Shown: positions 9,615-20,999 of the stretch, one piece after another
Position numbering within the stretch: position 1 is the stretch's first letter
How the letters are laid out: each line of letters starts with the position of its first letter
Assembly (NCBI GenBank): GCA_021774875.1
Contig: JAJFIP010000328.1
Span: 1-50,661, forward strand
Origin: Emcibacter sp.
GTDB taxonomy: Bacteria > Pseudomonadota > Alphaproteobacteria > Sphingomonadales > Emcibacteraceae
DNA: 50,661 bases
Direction: 5' to 3'
Notes under the pieces: model-generated
The model's database searches: none
Told to the model about the DNA's origin: nothing
The model's input: only the letters and a program-made list of their open reading frames with translations
Made by a program: the position numbers and the translations under genes

Positions 9615-10133
9615 TCACCTCAAACTATCAACATAAGTCAATATGGCCTGTATCCTGTGGGTGTCTTCAATCTCGTTACGGTCACCGCCAAAGCGGATGA
9701 CGTTTTCCTGTTTGCTCTGCCACAGGGCAATATAGTCTTTGCGCTCATGGCTGAAGGGTTTGCTGGTCTCGGGCGTATCCAGATTTACTTCCGGCTGGAA
9801 GCTCAGATTGATATGATCATCATAGCTGATGACGCCCGCGTCGTATAACTGACTGCTCAGGGCAATAATTTCCATGGGTGTGGCATTCCTCACATCAACA
9901 TCACGGGCGACATTGTGCCAGATATCTGAAATGGAAACATTATCCTGAAGAGATGTTTCCTGAGATACGGGAGATTGTTGTTTTCCTGATTTTGATTTCA
10001 GGCTACTCATATTGTCCTGTTCTGTCCGGTTCAGGTCTTCATGACGAAATAGTCCACCTGTACCGGTCTGTAATTTACTAATAATCATTACTCTACTTTC
10101 ACTATTGTTTACCTTGCCTGTAATACTCAGCAA
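9615..10133 (-). CDS. Hypothetical protein
   Basis: 172-aa ORF. C-terminal part ARDVDVRNATPMEIIALSSQLYDAGVISYDDHINLSFQPE looks like a conserved domain. N-terminal start uncertain. Confidence 0.6.
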   Translation of the reverse strand: MLSITGKVNNSESRVMIISKLQTGTGGLFRHEDLNRTEQDNMSSLKSKSGKQQSPVSQETSLQDNVSISDIWHNVARDVDVRNATPMEIIALSSQLYDAGVISYDDHINLSFQPEVNLDTPETSKPFSHERKDYIALWQSKQENVIRFGGDRNEIEDTHRIQAILTYVDSLR

Positions 10134-10329
10134 TTAGCGTGCCAAATGATCTCCTTTCCAAATTCGGCAGAATTCCGCGGTCAAATGCTAACATATTGTT
10201 AACAAACAAATATTCATACTTTATTAACCATTAATATCGGGCATAATTTGCCCTGTGCATGACTATATTGCCTATGCCTTAAAGGACCATGAATAAATAT
10301 GATGAATTTTATGTAACCAAGCAGAATTT

Positions 10330-11583
10330 TTATAAATTGCGCCTGAACCCGGCGACTAGCTCAATATGGGGTGAAAAGAGAAACTGATCCACGGGCAGAA
10401 TATCCCCCATGATAAACTCAGCATCAACCAATGTCCGCGCATCCCGCGCAAAAGTAGCCGGGTTGCAGGAAACCATCACAATGCTATTAACATCCGATTT
10501 TGCAATTTCCTGAATCTGATCCCGCGCCCCTGCCCGTGGCGGGTCGATGACCACCGCATCAAACTGGTTTAGTTCGTGGGGCAAAAGCGGTCGCAGGAAC
10601 AAGTCTCTCACCTCTGCCGTAAGATTACGAATTGCGGTCATTTGGTTAGCACTGTTTTTCAAGGCGACCACCATATCCTGATCGCCTTCAACCCCATGAA
10701 CCCCATGATCGCCGATCAGAGCAACAGTGAAGGTGCCGCATCCGGCAAAAATATCAACGATTTTATCCGCATTGCCCAAGGCTTGTTTCATATAACGGGT
10801 AAGTGCCTCTTCCCCTGATTTGGTTGCCTGCAAAAAAGACCCCGGCGGAATAAATACTTGCCGCCCGTCAAAGGTGACATAGGGCTTGCGCCGCTCACAA
10901 AGAATTTCATGATAAGGGTTTTTCAGCTTGCTATCCTGCCAGCAGACCCGCGCCACGTCCTGAGCTTCGGCAAAAGCGGCTATATCCATCCGCAGGTCCA
11001 GGTCTGGCTCACCCGCCCCTTCCAGAATAATATCCAGTCCGTTTTCAGCCAGATTAATCTGCACCGCCATTTTTTGTTTTTTATCAATCAAACTGCCCAG
11101 AAATTCCCGCAAAGGGCCAATGAAAGCCATTATTTCAGGATGAAGCACCGGACACTGGGTAATATCAATGATATTATGGCTCGCCCGTTCCAGAAATCCC
11201 ACTACCGCGATACCATCCCCGCGCCCAACAGCGGACAGTCGCGCCCGCCTGCGGCTGCCCAGCGGGCTTATGTGGGGATCAAGAATAACGGCGTCCTCAA
11301 AACCCCGGTGGCTGAGGGCGATCCTGATCTGTTGCTGTTTCCAACGGCTGTAATAGTCTTGTGAAACATGCTGCAAAGAACAGCCGCCACAACGGCCAAA
11401 ATGCTGGCATATGGGGGCAATGCGGTCGGGCGATGGATTATGAATATGCCTGATGCGCCCCTGCTTGCCCTGTAATTTAATTTCCAGATCATCGCCATCT
11501 ACTGAGAACGGTACATAGATGGGGCCATTTGCGACACCATCGCCCCGCGACCCGATATGATCTATCTTTACCCTTACCGTCAT
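10330..11583 (-). CDS. Class I SAM-dependent RNA (uracil-C5) methyltransferase, RumA/RlmD-TrmA family
   Basis: CQHFGRCGGCSLQHV Fe-S-type cysteine cluster; VIDPPRAGARDQI; MVSCNPATFARDARTL. Confidence 0.93.
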   Translation of the reverse strand: MTVRVKIDHIGSRGDGVANGPIYVPFSVDGDDLEIKLQGKQGRIRHIHNPSPDRIAPICQHFGRCGGCSLQHVSQDYYSRWKQQQIRIALSHRGFEDAVILDPHISPLGSRRRARLSAVGRGDGIAVVGFLERASHNIIDITQCPVLHPEIMAFIGPLREFLGSLIDKKQKMAVQINLAENGLDIILEGAGEPDLDLRMDIAAFAEAQDVARVCWQDSKLKNPYHEILCERRKPYVTFDGRQVFIPPGSFLQATKSGEEALTRYMKQALGNADKIVDIFAGCGTFTVALIGDHGVHGVEGDQDMVVALKNSANQMTAIRNLTAEVRDLFLRPLLPHELNQFDAVVIDPPRAGARDQIQEIAKSDVNSIVMVSCNPATFARDARTLVDAEFIMGDILPVDQFLFSPHIELVAGFRRNL

Positions 11584-12326
11584 TTCTTATATTCCGCAAT
11601 AATCAGGAATTCCACATTGCCTTCCGGCCCTTTGATCGGGCTGGTGGTCAGGCCGAGAACCGACCATCCTGGCATATGCTCTGTAATCCAGTTTTCAATC
11701 TTTTGACAAACCTGCTTGTGGAGTTCAGGATCACGGACCACACCACCCTTGCCCACCTTGCCCCTGCCGACCTCAAATTGCGGCTTGATCAGGGCCACCA
11801 GAATACAGCCATCAGCGGCCAGAGACATAGGGGCTGGCAACACAGTCTGCAAACCAATGAAACTGGCATCACAAACTATCATATTTACAGGTTCCGGAAT
11901 TTGTTCAGCGGTCAAATAACGAGCATTGGTTTTTTCCAGCACAATGACCCTTGCGTCACCACGTAATTTCCACGCCAGCTGGCCATGACCCACATCAACC
12001 GCATAAACTCTGGCCGCACCAAAATGCAGACAGACATCAGTGAAGCCACCCGTGGATGCGCCCACATCAATTACCGTCCTGCCCGCAACCTCAAGAGAGA
12101 ACTCCTCAATGGCCTGAATGAGTTTCAGACCGCCGCGGCTGACCCAGGGATGTTCTTTTGTGCGGACTTCCAAGGGGGCATCTTCGGCAAGCTGCATCCC
12201 GGCCTTGTCAATTTTCCGCTCGCCGCTAAAGACAACGCCTGCCATAATATAAGCCTGTGCTTTGGTGCGACTTTCCGCCAGCCCCCGCTCCACCACAAGC
12301 TGGTCAACACGTCTCTTTTTAGTCAT
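11580..12326 (-). CDS. tlyA: TlyA family RNA methyltransferase (S4 domain + FtsJ-like)
   Basis: KKRRVDQLVVERGLAESRTKAQAYIMAGVV; PWVSRGGLKL; DVGASTGGFTDVCLHFGAARVYAVDVGHGQL. Confidence 0.93.
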   Translation of the reverse strand: MTKKRRVDQLVVERGLAESRTKAQAYIMAGVVFSGERKIDKAGMQLAEDAPLEVRTKEHPWVSRGGLKLIQAIEEFSLEVAGRTVIDVGASTGGFTDVCLHFGAARVYAVDVGHGQLAWKLRGDARVIVLEKTNARYLTAEQIPEPVNMIVCDASFIGLQTVLPAPMSLAADGCILVALIKPQFEVGRGKVGKGGVVRDPELHKQVCQKIENWITEHMPGWSVLGLTTSPIKGPEGNVEFLIIAEYKK

Positions 12327-12329
12327 GAT

Positions 12330-14249
12330 TTATCCTATTGAGGATGAACTGGTATCATTGCGCTGCAAGGCCTTCAGCGCGACTTCCACCATATTGCTGG
12401 CACAGAGACCCGCCTGCTGATACATATCATCTGGATTATCCTGATCCTGAAAAATATCCGGTAATTTCAGTGTTCTTACCTTCAGACCACTTTCAAGTAG
12501 CCCCTCATTGCCAAGATAATCCAGCACATGACTGCCAAAACCACCAATAGAGCCTTCCTCAATGGTTACCAGAACTTCATGATTCAGGGCCAGAGTACGG
12601 ATCATATCCAGATCAAGCGGTTTGGCAAAACGGGCATCAGCCACCGTAGTGGTCAGACCATGAGCCTTTAAAGCCTCCGCCGCCTTCAAGGCCTCCGTCA
12701 GACGGGTGCCAAGGGATAATATGGCAATATGGCCGCCTTCCTGCATAATTCGCCCCTTGCCAATTTCAAGTATTTTGCCCTCTTCGGGCAGATCAAGCCC
12801 AACCCCTTCGCCGCGCGGATAACGCACAGCTGAGGGCCGATCATTAATGGCTGCGGCTGTGGCCACCATATTGACCAGCTCCACCTCATCAGCCGCCGCC
12901 ATCACCACAAAGTTGGGCAGGCTGGCAAGATAGGTAATATCAAAAGATCCCGCATGGGTCGGACCATCCGAACCCACTAGCCCGGCCCGGTCAATGGCGA
13001 ATCTCACCGGCAGGTTCTGCACCGCCACATCATGGACAACCTGATCATAGGCCCGCTGCAAAAAAGTGGAATAGATGGTGACAAAGGGTTTATAGCCTTC
13101 GGTTGCCATTCCGGCGGCAAAGGTAACCGCATGTTGTTCGGCTATGCCAACATCAAAACAGCGATCGGGGAAGCTGTCCGCAAATTTGTCCAGTCCGGTC
13201 CCTGATGGCATGGCAGCGGTAATTGCGACAATCTTGTCATCCTTGGCGGCTTGAGTGATCAATGCCTTGGCAAAAACACTGGTATAGCTTGGTGCTTTGG
13301 GTGTGGATTTGCTCATGGCACCAGTCACCACATTGAATTTGGATACCCCGTGATATTTGTCTTTGGCCTGTTCGGCATGATGATAGCCTTTACCCTTTTT
13401 GGTCACCACATGGATCAGCACTGGTCCGTGACCCACATCCCGGACATTTTCCAGTACCGGCAGCAAGTGGTCCATATTATGACCATCAACAGGCCCCACA
13501 TAATAAAATCCCAGCTCCTCAAACAGGGTACCGCCCGTTGCCATACCCCGGGCATATTCCTCAGCCCGTTTGGCTTTTTCGCTGATGGTGCGGGGGAAAT
13601 GTTTGACGATATTTTTGGCAAAATCCCGAAGATTCAGGAATGACCGGGAAGATAACAGTCGTGCCAGATAAGCACTCATGGCACCAACGGGGGGGGCTAT
13701 GGACATATCATTGTCATTGAGGATCACGATCAGGCGGGATTTCAGGGCACCGGCATTATTCATGGCCTCATACGCCATACCTGCACTCATGGCTCCGTCC
13801 CCAATTACCGCAATAATATTTTCTTCACTGCCGCGAAGGTCACGACTGATCGCCATACCAAGCCCGGCAGAAATGGAGGTTGAACTATGCCCCGCACCAA
13901 AGGGATCATATTCGCTTTCCTTACGCTTGGTGAACCCGGCAAGGCCGCCACCCTGCCGGATGGTGCCCATACGATCCCGTCTGCCGGTAAGAATTTTATG
14001 GGGATAACATTGATGGCCCACATCCCATATGAGCTTGTCTTTGGGCATGTGAAAGACATGGTGAAGCGCTACCGTAAGCTCGACAACGCCAAGTCCCGCA
14101 CCCAGATGTCCCCCGGTCTGGGAGACCGTATAAATCATATCTGCCCGAACTTCATCGGCCAGTTGTTGAAGCTGGTCTGCTTTCAGATTTGTTACATCAT
14201 CAGAACAGCTAATATGATCAAGTAATTTTGTTACTGGTTTGCCACTCAA
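12330..14249 (-). CDS. dxs: 1-deoxy-D-xylulose-5-phosphate synthase
   Basis: [56 protein letters not shown]. Confidence 0.97.
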   Translation of the reverse strand: MSGKPVTKLLDHISCSDDVTNLKADQLQQLADEVRADMIYTVSQTGGHLGAGLGVVELTVALHHVFHMPKDKLIWDVGHQCYPHKILTGRRDRMGTIRQGGGLAGFTKRKESEYDPFGAGHSSTSISAGLGMAISRDLRGSEENIIAVIGDGAMSAGMAYEAMNNAGALKSRLIVILNDNDMSIAPPVGAMSAYLARLLSSRSFLNLRDFAKNIVKHFPRTISEKAKRAEEYARGMATGGTLFEELGFYYVGPVDGHNMDHLLPVLENVRDVGHGPVLIHVVTKKGKGYHHAEQAKDKYHGVSKFNVVTGAMSKSTPKAPSYTSVFAKALITQAAKDDKIVAITAAMPSGTGLDKFADSFPDRCFDVGIAEQHAVTFAAGMATEGYKPFVTIYSTFLQRAYDQVVHDVAVQNLPVRFAIDRAGLVGSDGPTHAGSFDITYLASLPNFVVMAAADEVELVNMVATAAAINDRPSAVRYPRGEGVGLDLPEEGKILEIGKGRIMQEGGHIAILSLGTRLTEALKAAEALKAHGLTTTVADARFAKPLDLDMIRTLALNHEVLVTIEEGSIGGFGSHVLDYLGNEGLLESGLKVRTLKLPDIFQDQDNPDDMYQQAGLCASNMVEVALKALQRNDTSSSSIG

Positions 14250-14269
14250 TCGACCGTACCCTAAAAAAT

Positions 14270-15172
14270 TTAACTTGCCCGATTAATAATGAATTTTGCC
14301 AGATTACGCAAGTTTTCTGCTTTATGTCCAAATACCTCAAGATGCTTCACGGCCTGATCTGTTAACATATCGGCCTTGGTCCGGGCCTGATTATTGCCCA
14401 CCAGTGAAACCAATGTGGCTTTGCCCGCAGCCGCATCCTTGCCAGCTGTTTTGCCAATTTCTTCAGAATTACTTTCTTCATCCAGCAAATCATCGGCAAT
14501 CTGAAACGCCAGCCCCACATCATGGGCATAGCATTTGATGGCATGACGTCGTCTGGATTCTGCCTTGCCAAGTATGGCCCCGGCTTCACCTGAAAAGACT
14601 ATTAACGCCCCGGTTTTCATTCTTTGCAGTCGGGTAATACGAATCTTGTCCAAATCCTGATTTTCCGCCAGAAGATCAAACATCTGCCCACCCACCATAC
14701 CATTGACACCCAGTGCCCGGGCAAGATAACTGATTAATTCGCACCGCACCCGCGCATCCCCATGGGTCTCCTCATGGGATAATATTTCAAAGGCCAGCGT
14801 TAACAAGGCATCCCCGGCCAGAACCGCCGTTGCCTCATCAAATTTCTTGTGAACCGAAGGCTGCCCCCGGCGCATGTCATCATCATCCATGCACGGAAGA
14901 TCATCATGAATCAGGGAATAGGTATGAACACATTCCACTGCCGCCGCCACCCGTACGGCAGAGCTTTCGCCAACCCCGAAAAGCCCGGCACTTTCCATCA
15001 CCAGAAACGGCCTGATCCGCTTGCCGCCTGCCATCAGGGCATATGCCATGGCATCAATGACCTGTTGTTCCAGATCAACGGCCTTGGGCAGTAGTTTTAT
15101 GAGTTTTTTTTCAACCTGGGCGGCAGCATTTCTTAAAGCTAAAATTGCAGGATCATTATTACTATTTATCAT
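14270..15172 (-). CDS. ispA: Polyprenyl synthetase (farnesyl diphosphate synthase-like)
   Basis: [60 protein letters not shown]. Start MINSNND at 15172 preferred. Confidence 0.93.
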   Translation of the reverse strand: MINSNNDPAILALRNAAAQVEKKLIKLLPKAVDLEQQVIDAMAYALMAGGKRIRPFLVMESAGLFGVGESSAVRVAAAVECVHTYSLIHDDLPCMDDDDMRRGQPSVHKKFDEATAVLAGDALLTLAFEILSHEETHGDARVRCELISYLARALGVNGMVGGQMFDLLAENQDLDKIRITRLQRMKTGALIVFSGEAGAILGKAESRRRHAIKCYAHDVGLAFQIADDLLDEESNSEEIGKTAGKDAAAGKATLVSLVGNNQARTKADMLTDQAVKHLEVFGHKAENLRNLAKFIINRAS

Positions 15173-15179
15173 AAACCAA

Positions 15180-15437
15180 TTAATTCCCGTCCAGGTCAGT
15201 GGTGGCAAAACTGCCGTCCTGCGCCTTGGTAATCTTTTCAATACGTGCGGTTGCGTCTTTCAGCTTATGGTCACAATGGGCCCGAAGCTCAGTCCCCCGC
15301 GTATATAAATCAATAGATTTTTCCAATGAAACTTGACCGCTTTCCAGATTCTTGACAATTTCCTCCAGAGCACTGAGCGCATCTTCAAAATTCATGCCCG
15401 TAATATTATCTGGTATTGTCTTGGTTTGGTCCGACAC
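15180..15437 (-). CDS. xseB: Exodeoxyribonuclease VII small subunit
   Basis: MNFEDALSALEEIVKNLESGQVSLEKSIDLYTRGTELRAHCDHKLKDATARIEKI. Confidence 0.95.
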   Translation of the reverse strand: MSDQTKTIPDNITGMNFEDALSALEEIVKNLESGQVSLEKSIDLYTRGTELRAHCDHKLKDATARIEKITKAQDGSFATTDLDGN

Positions 15438-15481
15438 TATAGGCTCCTGAATTATGAATTTTTAATATACTGAAAAACGGC

Positions 15482-16405
15482 TTACTGCATCAATGCCAAA
15501 ACATGACTGGCGACAGATTCTCCAAGTACATTAAGATTATACCCGCCTTCGAGGCAAGATACCAGCCTGCCTTTGCAATGTTTTTCTGCAATCTGCTTAA
15601 TCTGGTCAGTCACCCAGAAAAAATCTTCCTCGTTAAGTTTTAAATCTGCCAGAGGGTCCATAATATGAGCATCAAAACCCGCAGAAATGAGAATAAAATC
15701 CGGGTCAAATTTTTTAAGTTCCGGAAATATACGCTCCTGAAAAGACATGCGAAATGCCCGGCTGCCACTGCCAGCGGCCAAGGGGGCATTAACGATAACA
15801 CCCTGCCCATGATCATGCAGATGACCTGTGCCGGGATAAAGCGGTGACTGGTGGGTTGAGCCATAAAATAAGCCCTTGGTGCGAGCAGTCACAGTCTGGG
15901 TGCCATTGCCATGATGGACATCAAAATCAATGATTGCGACCCGATGGCGAAAATATTTTTTCCGGGCATGAATTGCACCGATGGCAACATTATTAAACAG
16001 GCAAAATCCCATGGCCTGATCCGGTTCCGCATGATGACCGGGCGGGCGGATGGCACAAAAAGCATTGTCCAGTTTTCCCGCCATCACCTGATCAATGGCC
16101 TGACAGACTGAGCCTACGGCTTTCAGGGCAGCCTTCGCCGAACCCGGTGAAAGATGAGTATCACCGTCCAGACTATAATGGTCTTGCTCCGGCACATGAT
16201 CCATCACATTGCTGATATGCTCCTCACTATGAACCAGTGCGATCTGGTCCAGCGATGCGGCCTTCGCCTTTATTCTTGTTAAATCTTTGAAGTCCGGCTG
16301 GCTCAGACGATCCAGAATAGCCGATAGCCGCGCCTGCGACTCCGGGTGACCCTGGGGTGTGATATGGTCTTCACAATCGGAATGAAAGAACAGCCCGGTG
16401 GACAA
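15482..16405 (-). CDS. Histone deacetylase family protein
   Basis: RPPGHHAEPDQAMGFCLFNNVAIGA; IIDFDVHHGNGTQ; ISAGFDAH. Confidence 0.93.
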   Translation of the reverse strand: MSTGLFFHSDCEDHITPQGHPESQARLSAILDRLSQPDFKDLTRIKAKAASLDQIALVHSEEHISNVMDHVPEQDHYSLDGDTHLSPGSAKAALKAVGSVCQAIDQVMAGKLDNAFCAIRPPGHHAEPDQAMGFCLFNNVAIGAIHARKKYFRHRVAIIDFDVHHGNGTQTVTARTKGLFYGSTHQSPLYPGTGHLHDHGQGVIVNAPLAAGSGSRAFRMSFQERIFPELKKFDPDFILISAGFDAHIMDPLADLKLNEEDFFWVTDQIKQIAEKHCKGRLVSCLEGGYNLNVLGESVASHVLALMQ

Positions 16406-16424
16406 AATAATTTTCCTTTATATT

Positions 16425-18116
16425 TTATGCTTTTTTCTGGCGCATTTCATATTTGGCTTTTTCTTCGGCGACCAGTTCTTTTTTCGACAATTTGCCGATC
16501 ATGGTTTTTGGCAGTTCCGCCCTGAATTCAATCTCACAGGGTCGCTCATGTTTGCCTAGCCTGTCCCGGATAAACGCCAGCAATGTTGCCTCCGTAACAG
16601 TCTCATCCTTATTTTTCAGGGTGACAAAGGCCTTGGGCCGTTCGCCCAGATAATCATCCGGTATGCCGATAACCGTGACCTCATGGACAGCGGGATGCTC
16701 GTAAATCGCCTCCTCTACCACGCGCGGATAAACATTAAAGCCGCCGACCAGTATCAGATCCTTGTCCCGGTCAATAATATAACTAAAACCCTCATCATCC
16801 ATATAGCCCACATCACCGGTTCTGAACATATCACCTATCATGACATCCGCCGTCGCCTGCGCCCGTTTCCAATAGCCCTTCATCACCTGCGGCCCCCGGA
16901 TACAGATTTCGCCAGCCTCGCCCAAAGGCATTATTTTAGTGGGATCGTCACGATCAATAATGATTACCTCCGTGCCGGGTACAGGTAGACCGATCGACCC
17001 CTTGCGCGAAGGCCGATCATAAGGATTAGCCGCACTAATGGGCGACGTCTCCGTCAAACCATAGCCCTCGGAAATAATAACATTCATCTTATTCTTGAAG
17101 GCCTGGCCCAGTTCAACGGGTAGCGGAGCGCCACCAGTCATGCACATCTTGACATTTTCCATGCCAATATCAGGAGCTGAACTATGGTTCAGCATGGCCG
17201 TATACATAGTTGGCACACCAGCAAAAAGGGTCGGTTTCTCCTTTTTCATCATCTTGATGGCTTCATTTAATTCAAACTTTGGCTGAATAATCACTTTAGC
17301 CCCGATATATATACTTAAGTTCATCACCACCGTCATGGCAAAGACATGGAAAAATGGCAGCGATCCAATAATTACCTCCGTACCCCGCTCAAGTTCAATA
17401 GCCCAACATTCAGCCTGAAGAACATTGATATATAAATTGGCATGGGTCAGCATGGCTCCCTTGGGAATGCCTGTTGTCCCGCCGGTAAACTGGATAACCG
17501 CCACATCCTCAGCCACATCAATTTCAACCCCTTCAGGCTGGCCATCATTTTTCAGAAGCTGGTTGTAATCCACATGATATTCATCCCTGACTGGTCTGGC
17601 TTTCAGATTGCCATGCAGAAATTTGAACCAAATCTTGTTTGACAGCGAAAAAGCATTACTGAACTGATCAACCACCAGATGTTTCAGGCGGCTTTTTTGG
17701 GCAACGGCGTGAATAGTGGCATAGAGCTGCTTTATATCCACTGTGATCATCACATCGGTTTCGGAGTCATTCACCTGGGCAATAAGTTCATGCTCGGAAT
17801 ATAGTGGACTGTAATTCACCACAGTGGCCCCGGTCTTTAAAATTCCAAAATAGGCAACGGCAAACTGGGGACAGTTGGGCATAAAAATACCCACATGTGT
17901 GCCTTTGCCCACACCAAGTCCCTGCAGCCCCTTGGCCAAGTGATTCACTTGCGTCAGAAAATCACGATAAGTAAGCTGCTTACCCATAAAATCATAGGCA
18001 ATATGATCGGGAAATTCCCGGGCCGCATCATCGACCAGAGTATAGAGTGGTTTAGCCGTAAACTTGCGGTCCCATGCCACATGTTTCGGATAGCTCGCTA
18101 ACCAAGGATGATCCAT
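16425..18116 (-). CDS. fadD: Long-chain fatty acid--CoA ligase
   Basis: AMP-binding motif IQFTGGTTGIPKGAMLTH; GYGLTETSP; FRTGDVGYMDDEGF. Confidence 0.92.
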   Translation of the reverse strand: MDHPWLASYPKHVAWDRKFTAKPLYTLVDDAAREFPDHIAYDFMGKQLTYRDFLTQVNHLAKGLQGLGVGKGTHVGIFMPNCPQFAVAYFGILKTGATVVNYSPLYSEHELIAQVNDSETDVMITVDIKQLYATIHAVAQKSRLKHLVVDQFSNAFSLSNKIWFKFLHGNLKARPVRDEYHVDYNQLLKNDGQPEGVEIDVAEDVAVIQFTGGTTGIPKGAMLTHANLYINVLQAECWAIELERGTEVIIGSLPFFHVFAMTVVMNLSIYIGAKVIIQPKFELNEAIKMMKKEKPTLFAGVPTMYTAMLNHSSAPDIGMENVKMCMTGGAPLPVELGQAFKNKMNVIISEGYGLTETSPISAANPYDRPSRKGSIGLPVPGTEVIIIDRDDPTKIMPLGEAGEICIRGPQVMKGYWKRAQATADVMIGDMFRTGDVGYMDDEGFSYIIDRDKDLILVGGFNVYPRVVEEAIYEHPAVHEVTVIGIPDDYLGERPKAFVTLKNKDETVTEATLLAFIRDRLGKHERPCEIEFRAELPKTMIGKLSKKELVAEEKAKYEMRQKKA

Positions 18117-18122
18117 TATATT

Positions 18123-19916
18123 TTACCCCATATTTTCGGTTGCTATGGCAAAAAACAGATCGTCCCCGGCCATTATGGTTTCTTTAAGTCCTATGGCTTG
18201 TGGCACAATCTGCTCAGCATAAAAGCGAGCCGTGATTATTTTTGCCTTGAGGAAATCCACATCCTGTGCGCCATTATCAAGTTTGCTGCTTGCTGCTAAT
18301 GCCCCTTTGGCCAACAGATAACAACCCACAGTCACACTGAAAAGCCGCAGGAACGGCACCGAACCCGCCAGGGCTGACCGCATGTTATCCACATGCTGTG
18401 CCAATATCCATTCGGCACATTCCCCGGTGACAGCAACAGAATCTGCCAGTGACTTGGCCAGACTTGAAAATTCATCAGTATTGGGCAATCCATTGCCAAA
18501 ATCTGAAATTTCATCAAGAAATCCGCGCCAGTGTTTACCGCCCATCATGGACAGTTTACGACCAACAAGATCCATAGCCTGCACCCCGTTGGTGCCTTCG
18601 TAAATCGGGTTAATACGTGCATCCCTGAATACCTGCGCTATACCGGTTTCCTCAATGAAACCCATACCACCATGCACCTGAAGGGCAAGAGAAGCATTCT
18701 CAACCCCGATGTCCGAACCATAGGCTTTTGACAGGGGGGTGAGCAGATCAGCAAGACCCTTATATTTTTCCCGCACCTCAGCATCAGGATGATGATCACC
18801 CAGATCAATAGCCTTGGCATTGAGCATGGTGATCGCACGGGCGGCCTCGGTTGTGGATTTTATTGTCATCAGCATCCGGCGCACGTCAGCATGCTCGATG
18901 ATGGCACTGGGGCCGGGTTTTGTGGCACCAATTGCCACGCCCTGCGTCCGTTCTTTGGCATATTCCACAGCCATCTGCCATGCCCGTTCAGCACAGGCAA
19001 CCCCCTGAATCCCCACATTAAGTCGAGCATTATTCATCATGGTGAACATAGCCGCCATGCCTCTGTTCTCACCGCCCAGCAAAAAACCGGTACAATTTCC
19101 TTCATCACCGTAAGCCATGACGCAGGTCGGGCTACCGTGGATGCCCAGTTTATGTTCAAGGGAGACACATTTAGCATCATTTCGTGCCCCTAGTGACCCG
19201 TCTTCGTTAATCAGATATTTTGGCACAATAAAAAGTGAAATACCTTTGGTGCCATCCGGGCTTCCCGGTGTTCTGGCCAGAACAAGGTGAATAATATTTT
19301 CTGTCAAGTCATGATCACCCCAGGTGATGAAAATCTTCTGACCACTTATTCTGTAGCTGCCGTCTCCCACCGGCTCCGCCTTGGTCCGTAGCGCCCCGAC
19401 ATCAGTGCCGGCCTGTGGTTCCGTCAGGTTCATCGATCCAGCCCACTGGCCGGAAATCATTTTTTCAAGATAAATATTTTTTTGCTCTTCCGATCCGTGA
19501 GCCACTATCGATTCAACAGCCCCTGTGGTTAGCATCGAGCACAGACTGAAGGCCATATTTGACCCATCAACAAATTCATATACCGCCGAAGCCAAGGTTA
19601 TTGGCAGGCCCTGACCGCCGTAATCCACATCAGCCGATACACTGGTCCAGCCATTTTCTGCATAAGCCCCATAGGCTTCCTTAAAGCCGGATGCGGGTAT
19701 GACACCATCATCGGTAAGCTTTGCGCCTTCCCTATCGCTCACCACGTCTAGAGGAGCCAATATTTCCCCACAAAATTTTCCAGCCTCTTCCAGTACAGCA
19801 TCAATGATGTCATCACTGGCATCCTGAAATCTTTCCAGTTGTGTAATCTCTGAAATGCCAATCACATCCTTCAGAACAAATTTCATTTCATGAGTAGGGG
19901 CAACATATTCAACCAA
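18123..19916 (-). CDS. Acyl-CoA dehydrogenase with C-terminal extension
   Basis: MNLTEPQAGTDVGALRTKAEPVGDGSYRISGQKIFITWGDHDLT; QVFRDARINPIYEGTNGVQAMDLVGRKL. Confidence 0.94.
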   Translation of the reverse strand: MVEYVAPTHEMKFVLKDVIGISEITQLERFQDASDDIIDAVLEEAGKFCGEILAPLDVVSDREGAKLTDDGVIPASGFKEAYGAYAENGWTSVSADVDYGGQGLPITLASAVYEFVDGSNMAFSLCSMLTTGAVESIVAHGSEEQKNIYLEKMISGQWAGSMNLTEPQAGTDVGALRTKAEPVGDGSYRISGQKIFITWGDHDLTENIIHLVLARTPGSPDGTKGISLFIVPKYLINEDGSLGARNDAKCVSLEHKLGIHGSPTCVMAYGDEGNCTGFLLGGENRGMAAMFTMMNNARLNVGIQGVACAERAWQMAVEYAKERTQGVAIGATKPGPSAIIEHADVRRMLMTIKSTTEAARAITMLNAKAIDLGDHHPDAEVREKYKGLADLLTPLSKAYGSDIGVENASLALQVHGGMGFIEETGIAQVFRDARINPIYEGTNGVQAMDLVGRKLSMMGGKHWRGFLDEISDFGNGLPNTDEFSSLAKSLADSVAVTGECAEWILAQHVDNMRSALAGSVPFLRLFSVTVGCYLLAKGALAASSKLDNGAQDVDFLKAKIITARFYAEQIVPQAIGLKETIMAGDDLFFAIATENMG

Positions 19917-20027
19917 AAAAATTCTCCTTTATTAGTACTATTATTTATTTTCAATGCAGTATAAATTATAACCAGTTTATAATATATCCATAAAATGCAA
20001 TGACACTAAAAAACATGCTCCAGTGAT

Positions 20028-20999
20028 ATGAAACAGACATATAACAACATCATGCCCGCAACACTGGCTAATTTTCATCTGGCAGCCAAATTCCTGCATC
20101 AGGGTAAACTTGTCTCTTTCCCCACAGAGACCGTTTATGGCTTGGGGGCGGACGCGACCAGTGACGATGCCGTAGCCAGAATATTTGACGCCAAACAAAG
20201 ACCCAGCTTTAATCCGCTGATCATTCATTTACACTCACTGAATGATGCGGAAAAATATGTGGAATTTGACATGGTTTCCCGGAAACTGGCCGAAGCATTC
20301 TGGCCCGGCCCTTTCACACTGGTGTTGAAAAGAAGAGCCGGATGTCAGTTGTCCCAACTGGTTTCTGCTGGCCTGGATACGGTGGCAGTCCGCGTACCGG
20401 ATCATCCCGTTGCCAAAGAATTACTACAGCATTTCGAATATCCCATAGCCGCGCCCAGCGCCAATATTTCCGGCAAACTCAGTCCCACAAGGCCAGAGCA
20501 TGTGGCGCGCGCCTTATCATCCGAAATCGCCATGATACTGGACGGCGAATACTGCAACAACGGGATTGAATCAACCATAGCTCAGGTTGTGGGTAGTGAA
20601 ATCAGGCTGTTGCGTCCCGGCAGCATCTCCAAAGAGCAAATAGAGCAGCTTACCGGAATTCGGGTCATCTATTATGAAGATGGACAGAACCCCGCCGCAC
20701 CCGGCCAGCTAAAAAGCCATTATGCGCCAAATACACCCATCCGCTTAAATGCCGAGACCGTCTATCCGGGCGAAGCCCTTTTGGCATTTGGCAGTCTTTA
20801 TCCCAAAGATGCCCGGATCATGAAAAATCTCAGCCCTAAAGGATTTCTTCGTGAAGCGGCAGCAAATTTATTTTCCATGTTACATGAACTGGACCAGAAG
20901 GGATGCAAAGCCATCGCGGTAAGCCCTATTCCAGATAAAAATTTAGGCATAGCCATTAATGACCGGCTTGCCCGGGCCGCAGCCATAGATGAGAAATGA
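20028..20999 (+). CDS. L-threonylcarbamoyladenylate synthase (Sua5/YwlC/YrdC)
   Basis: GKLVSFPTETVYGLGADATSDDAVARIFDAKQRPSFNPLIIHL plus C-terminal Sua5 domain (APGQLKSHYAPNTPI). Confidence 0.94.
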   Translation: MKQTYNNIMPATLANFHLAAKFLHQGKLVSFPTETVYGLGADATSDDAVARIFDAKQRPSFNPLIIHLHSLNDAEKYVEFDMVSRKLAEAFWPGPFTLVLKRRAGCQLSQLVSAGLDTVAVRVPDHPVAKELLQHFEYPIAAPSANISGKLSPTRPEHVARALSSEIAMILDGEYCNNGIESTIAQVVGSEIRLLRPGSISKEQIEQLTGIRVIYYEDGQNPAAPGQLKSHYAPNTPIRLNAETVYPGEALLAFGSLYPKDARIMKNLSPKGFLREAAANLFSMLHELDQKGCKAIAVSPIPDKNLGIAINDRLARAAAIDEK